This document shows, piece after piece, positions 49,471 through 60,656 of a DNA stretch of 64,000 nucleotides. Below the pieces are notes generated by a model that saw only the letters and a program-made list of their open reading frames with translations, ran no database searches and had not been told where the DNA came from. How positions within the stretch are numbered: the stretch's first letter is position 1; each line of letters opens with the position of its first letter. Where the stretch lies: positions 2,771,001 through 2,835,000 of the forward strand of contig JADLSH010000273.1 in the NCBI GenBank assembly GCA_016169945.1, in the 5' to 3' direction. Source of the DNA: Trachythela sp. YZ-2020. Its lineage: Eukaryota > Cnidaria > Anthozoa > Malacalcyonacea > Clavulariidae. Position numbers and translations under genes: made by a program.

Positions 49471-49735
49471 AGATGGAATACTCGAACGGAAATTTATATA
49501 CATTTTTAGACCTAGCCAGGAGCAGTTGCCAAAAATGCAACTTAGGCCCTCTGGCAGGAATTAAACATGCGGCCCTGCGATTCCGGTGCAGCGCTCTAAC
49601 CATGCAACTGAGCTACAGAGTCCAGTTGCTGAGCATTAACCGCAAGTTCTGTATACAAGATGGGAGTGATGCCAGTATATGGTGTATGGGTAAATATCAA
49701 GATTTTTCTCGGCATCTCGTTCGATAGGATTAATA
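49471..49735 (-). mobile_element. tRNA-derived SINE
   Basis: Full copy in reverse orientation: ATGGAATACTCGAACGG tail, CTAGCCAGGAGCAGTTG, and the reverse complement of an A box and B box (GCGATTCCGGTGCAGCGCTC..., GGCAGGAATTAAAC). It ends with ATCTCGTTCGATAGG. A truncated second copy follows at about 49741-49842. Confidence 0.75.
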
Positions 49736-50534
49736 GTAGAATATATTAGTAGATGGAATACTCGAACGGAAATTTATATACATTTTTTAGACCTAGCCAG
49801 GAGCAGTTGCGAAAAATTCAACTTAGGCCCTTTGTTTTATGGCAGTATGACGGCTATTTTAACCGTTACGGCGAACTGTTTCTGGTGGAAATTAGGGAAA
49901 TATTATCGATTAAATAGCAGTTGGCCACTTACGTTTTGTGTACATCTGAAAGCATTTTTAATTTTCTCCGTGAAGAAGTAATGAATTTTGTAATTGTGTG
50001 TACTGCTCGTGGACATTATATAAATGCTGTGTTTAAGCCATGTTCTCTGCACAGAGCCATGTTATGTAGAAATGTACGCACAGAAAAACAGTGAACATAG
50101 CCCGCGTTTTACTTCACCGATATTTTCATTCTCATAATCTCATTCATTTCTTTGTTGCCTTCCCGGCATGTTTAGCAAGAAATATATCGGCAAAGTAAAA
50201 CGAGATTCATGCTCACAATTTCTCTGTGAATATACTTTTACCTAACATCGCTCTGTGTCTGAAATTGCGTTGCAAGTTGCAGCGAAAATTACCACGCGTA
50301 ACATGTTCATTTTATCTTGTAGATTTTTACGAACGTTCAAATTTGGATGCGATGGTCAAGCGCTGTACCTCCACTCGCCTACAGAGCTTCAACTCTTGTC
50401 AATATTTACAAAAACAGGGTAAGGGATTTTGATTTTTGTGGCTGGAGTTTGATTCCTGCAATATGCTCATTTCGCGTGTTATTTAATATGAGTGTTTGCT
50501 GTTTGACTCTTCCGAACATTATGCAGGTTTCGGT

Positions 50535-51026
50535 CACTGATCTGAAAACAAGAACTGGACAGTGCATCTGCTATGCATAAATGAAGCCAATGGCGGCCAT
50601 ATTGGTTTGACCACTACAAATCTACTGTGGTGTTGGGGACATGTTTAAAGAGGTTCGAACAGTTTCTAGTTATGGGTGGGAAAGGACAAATATTGACTAG
50701 ATAAGAATTTATCATCAGTGGCCTCTCTTTCTTCCTAAATTTGCCGGTGAATAACTAATGAGGTCACACCAATATGCCTGCCATAACTCATAAGCTTCAT
50801 TATGTGGTGTTTAAAACGTTCTAAAACTCATTAGAAGATATGTTGGAAGCTATATTTCTCAAGTTACATAATAAAAGATATTTACTTCATTTAAACAGCT
50901 AACGATTTGACTAGTCCAGAATTTGACAGATTTAAAAATCTGATCTCATTTAAAATATTCTGGCTTCAAAATTGGTTCATTTAACTCAACAGGATGCGCC
51001 ATCTAGTTCTAGTTTTCAGATTAGTG
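50535..51026. mobile_element. hAT-type MITE, copy 3
   Basis: Ends CACTGATCTGAAAAC and AGTTTTCAGATTAGTG. In the orientation opposite to copies 1 and 2. No clear 8-bp duplication; a fragment of another end (CTACCTTTGAGATCAGTGG) lies just beyond, suggesting a rearranged right flank. Confidence 0.75.
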
Positions 51027-51269
51027 GTGTGCTATCCAGTCTACCTTTGAGATCAGTGGAGCTATTCGGCTCGTGAAAGCGACGTCACAACTCTTATTTG
51101 TTACACTGTGCGAATTCAAACAAATGAAAATGAAATCCAACATGGCCGACATGAAACGTACGCCGAGTTTCTTTAATAACTCGAGTTCTAGACGTGCTAA
51201 AACAACAACCTATACACCAAAATAGTCCACGTTATTAAGGTTGCATTTGTCGCAACTGCTGTTGATTAG

Positions 51270-51565
51270 TTCTAAAAATATTTTGGTTCGAATATTCCAG
51301 GGAACGAGATGTCGAGAAAAAATATTGATATTTGCCCATACCTTCTACTGCATGGGATCACTCCCATCAAGTATACACGAATTTGCGGATAACGCTCAGC
51401 CACTGGACTCTGTAGTTCAGTTGTTTAGAGCGGTGCACCGGAATCGCAGGGCCGCTGGTTCGATTTCTGCCAAAGGGTATAAAGTTGCCCTTTTCGCAAC
51501 TGCTCCTGGCTAGGTCTAAAAATGTATATAAATTTCGTTCAAATATTCCATCTACAAACACCTTC
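51270..51565 (+). mobile_element. tRNA-derived SINE, plus orientation
   Basis: Here the pol III promoter reads forward: TAGTTCAGTTGTTTAGAGC (A box) at about 51413 and GGTTCGATTTCTGCC (B box) at about 51458, then GCAACTGCTCCTGGCTAGG and the tail. Most tRNA-like of the copies, but it does not fold as a complete tRNA. Confidence 0.75.
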
Positions 51566-51842
51566 TACTAAAGTTAATTTACTATACTATATATATAGTT
51601 AAATGCATGTTTCGCCGTTCAGAGGCTCGTCAGTGCAGCGCGGTTTTGGTTTATGAAATGCCAAAGAGCAGCTCGATATCATATAGTTTTTCGCTTATCT
51701 CAAAACAAGGTATCGGCTACAGCCTGGTTAATTAACATCAGCAAATTTGGAATATGCAATCTCAACGTTCATTGTTCTACAACCATACCTTTTTGTTCGT
51801 TTTCAGGTAAAAACTTTCTTTAACCTTTTACCTTTGTCTCAG

Positions 51843-53473
51843 CGCTAGGACATGTAGTTGCGGATTGGTGTTTAGCTTTAACGTAAGAGAATGGCTTAAA
51901 TTGGCTGGTGCAGAGGATGGTGAAGATGCATTGCGGGCATACGTTCGTATGGAGTCGATTGAGTGCAACGGCAAGAAGATGTTTTGCGGTGGAAAACAAC
52001 ATACCGGTACCAACATCAGATTGAACACCTTACCAGAAAATCTGCGTCTTGAACTTAGTAAAGGTACATAACTGATATGTCTTGCATTATTTTATATCAA
52101 GCGTTTCTCTCGATGAAAAGGTGCAATTTCAATAGCTCAGAAGCCGTCGATTATTTCTCGTAGTAGACCGGCCATTATACGCGGATTACAAAACATAACA
52201 AATGATCTATACGAAAACTTTTAATGATATAAATCTATATATGCTTATAATGAAGATGCATTCTTTTCTTTAACGGTTAAGTGCAGTAGTTTCGCTTTAT
52301 TTGGTCATATACATGCAGATGTATAATCTTGGTATCTCGCTGTTGACGGTAAAATGAGGTAGATAATAACAAAGATTCGGCGGTTGAGAAGTTTAAATCT
52401 AACTGAAAAATACAAGAAGAACTTCAAAATGTTTTATTTGCTTAATTGTCGAATCGTAATCATCCTGCAAACAATTTACCTATGTGAAAGATTAATCTTG
52501 ATTCTTTTATGCACATGTATATAGCATTTTCAAGTGACAAGGATAAAACCAGTCAGAAAGGTGAGATAATATCTGTACTTTAGTTCGCGGATCATTGCAG
52601 CATGATCCATTCGTTATAATTGCGGCATGATTAGTTTTATTCATATCCCGTTTACAATTGTGTTAATATTGTCGGATTCTTTAATTTCCAGCAAAGACTG
52701 AAAGTGCTACCACAGTAAAAAATTAATTAGAAAGAACTGCTGCAGGTGGTAACTCAAAAAAAGACGCTGAAGGTACATATTGCAACATGCATATATAAAC
52801 ATCACAAGATGGAATAATTGCATGTGTTACAAAAATTATTAACATCGATATTTTTCTTTCCAGCAAAGACCGAAAGCGCTACCACAGTAGATGAAGAAAT
52901 AACTGCTGCAGGTGGTAATTCAAAAAAAGACGATGAAGGTACATATTGGAACATGCATATATAAACACCAGAAGATGAAATAATTGCATGTGAGAAAAAT
53001 TATTAACATCAAATGAATATTTTTCTTTCCAGCAAAGACAGAAAGTGCTACCACAGTAGATCAAGAAATAACTGCTGCAGGTAGTAAATCAAAAAAAGAC
53101 GATGAAGGTACATGTTAGAACATGCATATACAAACATCAGAAGATGGAATAATTGTATGAGTTACAAAAATTATTAACATGGATATTTTTCTTTCCAGCA
53201 AAGACCGAAAGTGCTACCACCGTAGATCAAGAAATGACTGCTGCAGGTGGTAATTCAAAAAAAGACGCTGAAGGTACATATTGGAACATGCATATACAAA
53301 CATGTATGTTGCAATTGTATTCGAAATACGTTGATGTCAATATTTTCTTTCCAGCAAACAAAGGACGAAACAGATTAAGAACGAAACGAGAGAATGCAGA
53401 TGGACTTAAAAAAGATTCTCTGTCTGCGTACTATAAATCAAACCGACCTCTGAAAAGTAGGAAACTACATTAG
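51843..53473 (+). CDS. unrecognised gene with tandemly duplicated exon
   Basis: Exons 51843-52063, 52525-52560, 52692-52772, 52864-52938, 53033-53107, 53199-53273 and 53355-53473 have consensus splice sites, and all internal introns are phase 1. The first exon encodes a cysteine-containing segment (ECNGKKMFCGGKQHTG at about residues 52-67) that I do not recognise. The next is a short hydrophilic exon. Then come four copies of a 25-residue unit, AKTESATTVDQEITAAGG-NSKKDDE in three. The first copy has a 6-bp gain and an in-frame TAA at about 52722-52724. The last exon is basic (KGRNRLRTKREN ... SRKLH) and ends in TAG at 53471-53473. No start codon is seen, so upstream exons exist; phase fits the exon at 49142-49254. 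Symmetric exons mean the damaged copy can be skipped without frameshift. Confidence 0.65.
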
Positions 53474-54344
53474 TTAATATATAATTGCCACGCCTTGTTT
53501 GATAATGATTTTGCTTTATTTTCATTACTTCATAGAACCAAAAGTCTGTTATACGCATTTATATATTAAGACAAGGCCAAAGGAGAAAAGCACGAAAATA
53601 TAGTAAAAAGCGAATACCATGCATCACAGTTCTCTTCACATCGATACAGCTTAGAGATTGTTGTTATGCCTTCTTCATGTAAATCAAACTAGAGCTCACA
53701 CTATCCGAATTTGTGGCTATTTTCAGAAAGCCACCCACATGAAAGACTTAAATCTCACCTTGATTGCTACATCAATGCATATCGTCAGTTGCCTTTACTA
53801 CCGATGTAACGGCAAACAACTTAAAACTCATGTGAACTGCTGTAAAAATTGTGCTTAGATTCATATAAAGTTTGGCTACATGATTCTAAGAATTTTGAAT
53901 TCTAAGTCGAATACTAAGCTCTCGAACAACTCTCAAACAAATTTACTGTTATTATCTAATCCATAATTCGAACACATAAGATTTAGTTTCTTATGACTCT
54001 TGAAGATAGAATGATTTTAGTTAAACAACTTAAATCATTGTATAAACGTTAGCGGTAATTTATATTAACAAAGATATAAACATAGATATGTTGTAAATAA
54101 TGACGATTATTTTCACTTTGGGCAAATAGATTGTTTTGGGTTCGTATTTGGGTTTTGATATATTGATTATATTCATGTATATAATAGATAGATAGCTATG
54201 ATTGTGAAGTATTATACATACTTGTGGGATATCATAGACATTTTACATATTATACATAACATTGTCACATTGATTAAACATCCATTTCTTTTGTATTATA
54301 TTCATTAATTATTAATACGTTTGATAAAGATACCTATGGAGTGT
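53474..54344. other. no gene seen
   Basis: AT-rich 3' flank of the duplicated-exon gene. Confidence 0.4.
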
Positions 54345-54860
54345 TATAGATAGTTATGGAGTGCTATAGATACCTATGGAGTGCTATAGATACCTACGGA
54401 GCGCTATAGATACCTATGGAGTGGTGTCCAGTAGATAGTTATGCATTATTATAGATAGTTATGGAGTATTATAGATAGTTATGGAGTATTATAGATGCTA
54501 TGGAGTATTATAGATAGTTATGGAGTGCTATAAATACCTATGGAGTATTACAGATAGTTATGGAGTATTACAGATGCCTATGGAGTATAATAGATAGTTA
54601 TGGAATGCTATAGATACCTATGGAGTATTACAGATAGTTATGGAGTGCTATGGATACCTATGGATTGCTATAGATAGTTATGGAGTGTCATAGATACTTA
54701 TGGAGTGCTATAGATTCCTATCGAGTGCTATAGATACCTATGGAGTGATATAGATACCTATGGAGTATTATAGATATCTATGGAGTGCTATAGATACCCA
54801 TGGAGTGCTATAGATACCTATGGAGTGCTATAGATAGTTATGGAGTGCTATACAGTAGAT
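54345..54860. repeat. 20-bp degenerate tandem array
   Basis: Units of the type TATGGAGTGCTATAGATACC and TATGGAGTATTATAGATAGT repeat about 25 times with single-base changes. Confidence 0.85.
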
Positions 54861-56279
54861 GAGGGTCTGAATGGGTGTTTCTGCATGTCAGTTGTCAGCA
54901 AAAATTTTGGTCTATTATCAGTTAATTATTTGGCTTATTATTTAACTTTTAATAATTAACCGGTCATACCCTGCGGGGATATGGTTACAATTGACATGAT
55001 TACAACATCTCAGAAGCAGTATATCAGTGGTATACCCAGTGTCAATTTTTTTGGGGGGGGGTCACACTAATAATGATCGTAGCATTGTTGTTGGTCCTGG
55101 ACGGGATTTCCCTCTGAGAAAATACCATTTCCTGCATTCAGTGGCAAATTTGTTACCCAGTCTAAACCGTTACAAGCACATGGATTTTGCCATTGATGAT
55201 TGATTGGAATGGGGCACTTTCAATCCAGAAAAAAAGAGCACTTTCTTCAAAAAAAGGGCACTTTTTCCATTTTAAAGAAAGTAGGGGGACACATACGCCC
55301 AGTGCTTCCTACGTTTCGCAGCCCCTGCATGGTTACAAGAACCAAGATCCCATTCAGACCCCCATAGATGCCTATGGAGCGCGATATACGCCTGTGAAAT
55401 GCTCATTCTAGTTTTGATGCAAAGTTTGAAACTTTGTCAAAGATGACAAACGAATGTGACATAAAGGACTTAACAGATGCTGCAGCAGAGTCGGAGATAG
55501 GAGATTGCTAAGTTCTTCTTTATGCATTATTAACAAAGACAACAGACCGTAATCTCGGCCATAGCAAAGGAAAATAGAGTCTCGAATTTAACGATTTTCT
55601 GAGCTTTACCTTTGCTGTCCTCCCGGTCGAAGGGATTCCTTTAGATAACTGTAAAGTAAAATGGACCGATTTATACCAGAGACAGATGATCTGGAAAAGA
55701 GCGTAGCGAGTTTTCCGTCATTGTTTCCCAATCCCTTATATCGTTGAGATGTCATGGGACTGCCCGCAGGCTAGCATTTCATGTACTATTGTACAATGTA
55801 CAGCAGTTTACAGAATGGCATCACAGACTACAATCCCCAACTGGGGGAGGGGCCTAATATGGATTTAGAAGTATCTCTTTGCCTTACCCTTCTTCTTTCC
55901 TTGTCTCCGCAATAAGTGAACTTGTTCTTCTCATGGTGTTTTGCCATAACCAGCATGTCTTCAACCTTTAACCCACATGGGGAATTACGAACTCCAGTTG
56001 AAGTTGTTCTTTGATGAGGACAATGACGTTTGATTATTAATATTTTCATTAATGGTTAAAACTGGTAAATTCAAATTGTGTATAGTATCTACAGTTTAAT
56101 TTTGCTTTCATTAATTTTAGCAAATCGCCCAAGTTGTATGTAGGCCTTCGCCAAAATTTTGTTTACTTTCTCATGTAAAATAGTTTTAAGAGGTCATTTA
56201 TAAACAAAGTTAACAAAAAAGTTGTGTTTTAAACTTTTAATCTATTGTAATAGATTATTTATTGTTATTTGAAAATTGA
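54861..56279. other. no gene seen
   Basis: Contains a poly-G stretch (about 55052-55062) and a piece of the dispersed repeat (about 55100-55150). Nothing else recognised. Confidence 0.4.
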
Positions 56280-56760
56280 AATATTTAATATACACCGCAT
56301 GGCTTGACTTTGCTAAGTCAAAATCATTTGCTGCAAGTTGCCTTTTTATGTCGTCTAATGACTTTTCCATTTCACTTTGCCTCTATTCATTTTGGTAATA
56401 ATACCTCTCAGCTCCCTTAGCTCATTTAGGACCTCAGCCTAAGGTTACCTTTGATCATTTTGGTTGGGGTCTTGTGTTTCTTCATCGTCTGGTAAATATA
56501 AATATAATTTTGTTTTCCTTATTTAAACTATAAGACTCGCTCGATACATTTATGTCCATGACATACACCATGTATAAGGCCGTAGTGATGCATATTTTGA
56601 GTCCATACGTTTAATTAAACAGAATATATTTACAAGTAAAAGTAGAATTTAATATATATATTTACCTTCAAAAATGTTCGCAGGAAAAGGACGTTTCTGA
56701 CCTCTATCAGCTCTATGACCGCGCTGTGTTTCGCTATAAAAAGGACAGTTCTGGTCAACG
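56280..56760 (-). pseudogene. decayed homologue of EnSpm second gene
   Basis: On the minus strand, 56760-56666 is bounded by TTTAG and GTAAAT and reads QKRPFPANIFE at its end, the counterpart of exon 4 of the 20.4-22.9 kb gene. Further left, EVLNELRELRGIITKMNR (about 56440-56385) and, after a one-base frameshift, EMEKSLDDIKRQLAANDFDL (to about 56305) match exon 6 (VLSELKSLKREVV... SSQFDLGKCCHT), with a GT donor in the same place. Later exons are not recognised. Confidence 0.6.
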
Positions 56761-57156
56761 CTAAATCTATTTTAATGCTTTAAAAAAAGTTTAAAGATTA
56801 TAACAAACAATTACAAACATTAAAAAACAAAAGTTTCTGTTATAATGCTTACATGTTTGAAGCCCATGCAGGAACCTATTTTGGGAGCTCTTGCCATTTT
56901 CCAATATCTTTTTGAAAAAAGGGAAAACCACAAAAGCTTTCATATTGAAAGAAATTTCACTTTATTGTTTTGGAAAATTTTAACCAATGAGAGCCAAGTA
57001 TTTTTGCAAGTCAACCAATCAAAATTTTGAATGCGTCAGAAAGCGAGGCGGGAAAACTTTTGTAAAACCAGGAACAAATGATGGGGCAATTTTACACAAT
57101 ATGAGCTCAATAAAAAATAATTAAGTAAAGGTCATTACAAGGTACTTATTTAGAAA

Positions 57157-57589
57157 ATGAAAAATGGAGCGTGTCGTTATCGCTGCGACCTGTGTCAGGT
57201 AAATTTTAGAGCATGGGATAGATTTTCGATTTTTCAACGTCGAGAAGTCATCTCATGCAGGAACTGCAGAAAACAAAACGTCAACGGGATGTTCAACTGG
57301 TTTCAGATGAGACAGAGAACGTCGTGCTTGTGACGATGAATTACAGTACGGGTTATTGCGACCTGTCCCGGCCTTTAGGCAGGAATTGGGTATTTTTGAC
57401 ACGTTGCTGGATAATGAAACGCACTCCGAGATCGACGAGTTTTTTAATCATACGGACGTATCTGAGGATGAAAGTGATGGCGACATTGGCAACGTTTCAA
57501 AAACCGAACAACAGGGTCTACACTTTCCGTTTCCTTCAGGGATATTTTTCTGCTTTATAGCTATGCACATAATATTTCAAACCCAACGG
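57157..57589 (+). pseudogene. decayed EnSpm transposase exon 1
   Basis: From ATG at 57157 the frame reads YRCDLCQ, then shifts frame to RSHLMQELQ (compare QGHMHKQL in the intact transposase), and shifts again to FRQELGIFDTLLDNETHSEI, an acidic stretch, and LHFPFPSGIFFCF. The latter matches the end of intact exon 1 (FFPFPDEKFFLLY), and a GT donor follows at 57590 as expected. The two frameshifts make it non-functional. It faces away from the second-gene relic on its left. Confidence 0.6.
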
Positions 57590-59062
57590 GTAACTTTTTA
57601 CTATAAAATTTTTAATTTTAATGGTATATTTTTTTCAATAGTTTTAGGAAATTTTGTGAACGAAAACGGTTGCAAAATTACTCATTTAAGCAGTAAAGTC
57701 AAATAATTATACCATCCATGACCATGGCGCACAGTGTATAAATTGCGTGAAAAGTACTTTACGATATGCCTAATCTACGACGCGGACATAGGGAAAACGC
57801 AGTCGCTAATCAGTGTTATTTTTCTTCGCGTATCCAACTTTGTTTATAACCATTAGTTTTTGCCCATGTAGTAAGATCGTGACTGTAAAGCCCCGTACAG
57901 ATGAGCAAGTTTTCCTTGACGAGTTTACGTGTTCGGCAAACTGAGTTTAATGTTCGATGAATTTCTCATTGTCTTATCCGATGGAAAAGTTGCTCATCGT
58001 AAAGTTGCTTGTCTGTACGGGGCTTAATGGTTCGGATAAACCGTTCACAAAAAAGGGGGTGGAGACATTTTCACATGACTCTATTGTCCTTTTCATTTCC
58101 TCAAGACCAATATTATCCATGCGTTCAATTGAAGGACTCCAAGTAAATGTCAGTGGGTAAAGACTGAGACGCTGTTTAACAGGGACACTACCGCCCGCTA
58201 GAGAACTCCCATTTCTGTTCGTCTGTCTGAAAAGTTATCACTGGCCTCATTTCAATTTGCTTCTCCCATTCCCATGTTATCTCGGGGAGGGTCTCCCTAG
58301 ATCATTGAACCACGTCCATGCCGCATTCTCAATTTGCCGGCACATATTACAATGCATTTAAAATATGGATCTGGGTCAGAGATTGGTGAAAAAGGAAGTT
58401 AGGTTTTGAGGTATTCCATGGGCCATGATTTTTTTCTGAGTATATAAGTCCATTGCCTTTGGCATTTCGATTTGTTCTTCGTCTACAAATTTGAGTATAA
58501 TACCTCAAGCGTATCATACCGAAATCTGGACATTCAAATTTCGAATTGGAAAGGTAGTATTTGTGACGTAATTATCGAAATGGTGTATTGGGCAACCATT
58601 AATTCCATTGTCCGTGCAAGAAATATGATTTCCCTTTTTCACTCCTACCATGGGATTTGGTCAAAATTTGGGCTGGGAAACCGGGATCAGTACCGCCCTC
58701 CCCCACCTTTCACGACCCTCTAGAATGGTTTCCCACATAGTCATATAAATATAAATGTTTATAAAATGTGTTATCTTTAGGACTATTATAATAGCAATCC
58801 ATATTATTGGCTGCGACCTTCAGATTTCGCCCAACTTCAACTGGCAATTCCGAACCAAGCGAAATCTCTTGTGGTATATCCAGAAAAAAATGACTCATAT
58901 AGTCAAATCTGCAGACAATTTCGCGTTCAACGGTTCGTCAGTGCAGCTTGTAACGCAGTCTATAAATGCGATTGACTCCATATTTATACACCATACGCTT
59001 GCTCTCACCAAGCGCATGTGGTAAAATACTCAGACACATGCGCATATATATATATATAATTA
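57590..59062. other. no gene seen
   Basis: Downstream exons of the decayed transposase could not be recognised. A hammerhead-like core without a stem III is visible on the minus strand near 58915-58950. Confidence 0.4.
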
Positions 59063-59087
59063 CTGATTTTACTTAAAATGTTTCTTT

Positions 59088-59131
59088 GTCTCTACTCCGA
59101 GTTTCACACATTACTGCGATCATCAGGAGAC
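59088..59131 (-). ncRNA. hammerhead ribozyme, inverted end
   Basis: On the minus strand: stem I GTCTC/GAGAC, core CTGATGA, stem II CGCA/TGTG (one G-U), GAAA, three-base-pair stem III ACT/AGT with loop CGG, cleavage site A. All conserved core bases are present; base 10.1/11.1 is a U-U mismatch. Confidence 0.75.
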
Positions 59132-59187
59132 ATTTTGAATAGAATTCCGTTACTTTTTCTTTGTTTGATGGCGTGACTGCGCGTGAC

Positions 59188-59454
59188 CACTGTTACATTG
59201 GGGTAACAGCCGGCAAATTTAAGGACAGGTACAGAAAACATACAAAATCATTCAAAATTCAGAAGTACGCGAATGAAACGGAGCTATCGAAGCATATTTG
59301 GAGATTAAAGAGAAGCGGAAGACCTTTTAACACCACTTGGTCCATCCTTAAGAAGGCTGCCCCATACGCAAGTGGAAAAACAAGGTGCAACCTGTGCTTA
59401 CAAGAGAAGCTATCAGAAATCTTCTCGAAGTGCGTCCATCAAAAACAATTTTAA
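59188..59454 (+). pseudogene. PLE GIY-YIG nuclease fragment
   Basis: Reads HCYIGVTAGKFKDRYRKHTK, then ELSKHIWRLK, FNTTWSILKKAAPYASG and CNLCLQEKL, ending at TAA 59452-59454. In the intact copy at 61.8-63.4 kb the protein continues beyond this point, so the stop is premature. The first part of the nuclease and all of the reverse transcriptase are missing. Confidence 0.65.
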
Positions 59455-59555
59455 GCGGGAAATGCTGTCTGCGCGCGGAAAATCAATATCAAAAACTCGC
59501 GCGCGCAGTCACGCCATCAACCGAAGAAAAAGTAACGGATCAGTCTATTCAAAAT

Positions 59556-59599
59556 GTCTCCTGATGATCGCAGTGATGCGTGAAACTCGTAGTAGAGAC
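59556..59599 (+). ncRNA. hammerhead ribozyme
   Basis: Stem I GTCTC (59556-59560)/GAGAC (59595-59599), core CTGATGA (59561-59567), stem II CGCA/TGCG with loop GTGA, GAAA (59582-59585), stem III ACT/AGT with loop CGT, cleavage after A59594. The tiny stem III is typical of PLE-borne hammerheads. Compared with the copy at 63333, both stems I and II differ by compensating changes, supporting the fold. Confidence 0.85.
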
Positions 59600-59955
59600 A
59601 AAGAAACATTTTAAGTAAAATCAATAATTACATTCGCTCTACTGAATTTTAAGTATTGAGCACTTTCTTTACTATACGTTGCAAAAGCTTGTTATATATA
59701 TTACTTCTAAAATTCATTAATTATTCATAGGCAAAATACAAAGGAAACTCATGACCCGTAGCGGATCTATATATTTGATATAGACTTGCTCAAATTTTCT
59801 CCTTCAATTTTTACAGCGTAGATAACATCAATCTTCAAAATTCCAACGCCAGTGAGCGTACATAGACGATATAGTAAAAACCGTTTGCAGAGTGCTCAAT
59901 GGAGAACCAGAGCATAATATAGTTAAAATTCAGAGATTCAACAGTTTTGAATAGA

Positions 59956-60016
59956 CATTTTATTACTAGTTAGTTTCGTGCTACACACGTATGTGTGGTA
60001 CTCTTCAGACAAAATG
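59956..60016 (-). ncRNA. hammerhead ribozyme of another PLE family
   Basis: Minus strand: stem I CATTTTGT/ATAAAATG (8 pairs, one G-U), core CTGAAGA, stem II of ten positions with two mismatches closed by TACG, GAAA, stem III ACT/AGT with loop AACT, cleavage after A. Lies downstream of the GIY-YIG fragment at 60254-60496 on the same strand. Confidence 0.75.
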
Positions 60017-60253
60017 ATCTAATGACTAAGTTGTATATACACGTAGGATTATATATCGATCTATACTATCGTTCTTGGCTATTATTGGTTAATTTGAAAT
60101 TTTGACCGTTGGCATGAAAGGTTATACTTTATACTATATACATAATATCCACTTAAGTTTAAAGTGGTTGTCAAATAATGTACAAAAAACATGTCCCGGA
60201 AGGTTTAATTATTGTAAGATATATAAGATTAGTTTAAAGAGCTGCGTTAAAAA

Positions 60254-60496
60254 TCATGTTACAAAGTTCCTAAATAAGAATTTAGTGGCGTGTCTGCAAG
60301 ATGACACTAGTTCGTTGCGTTTGTTCAGAGTGGCCAGAGAAGGTTCGCAAATAATAAAGTACTTCTCCCATAGACATAAACTACATTTAGAGGATCCGTT
60401 GCTGTAGGGGCGGGCTTGTTTCAGAACTTTCCATGTGATGTTGTAATCGACGCGGTTATCTTTAAGTTTCCAGATGTGTTTACTTAATTCAAACAA
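60254..60496 (-). pseudogene. PLE-B GIY-YIG C-terminal fragment
   Basis: Reads [40 protein letters not shown] and [13 protein letters not shown]. It is the C-terminal quarter of a PLE nuclease distinct from the neighbouring family, cut off at about 60488 by the next PLE copy. Its 3' end runs to the ribozyme at 59956-60016. Confidence 0.6.
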
Positions 60497-60576
60497 AGTA
60501 TTAATGCACAGCTTGAAGAGTGCTCAACACCTGGTATTGGTAGAGCTTTATAATTGTTTTGTTTACTTAAAATAAA

Positions 60577-60617
60577 GTCACAACTCCGAGTTTCACGTTT
60601 TCACGACTTCAGGTGAC
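60577..60617 (-). ncRNA. broken hammerhead ribozyme
   Basis: Same layout as 63333-63374 (stem I GTCAC/GTGAC, stem II CGT/ACG, GAAA, stem III ACT/AGT), but the core reads CTGAAG followed directly by TCGTG: the conserved A9 is deleted. Self-cleavage is not expected. Confidence 0.8.
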
Positions 60618-60656
60618 GAGATGTAATGTTCAACTAAAATTTCCTGCTTGATGGCG

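Larger units (their letters stand above)
59063..59632. mobile_element. truncated PLE with inverted terminal copies
   Basis: About 125 bp at the left (59063-59187) is the inverted copy of the right end (59508-59632), with several substitutions. Between them is only the C-terminal GIY-YIG part of a Penelope-like element. Each end carries a hammerhead ribozyme, in opposite orientations. This matches the known PLE habit of long-terminal-repeat-like copies that can be inverted. Confidence 0.75.

Noticed and set aside
51400..51475. tRNA gene
   Set aside because: A- and B-box-like sequences are present, but the flanking stems do not pair as a full tRNA and the unit is dispersed with a common tail, so it is a SINE.
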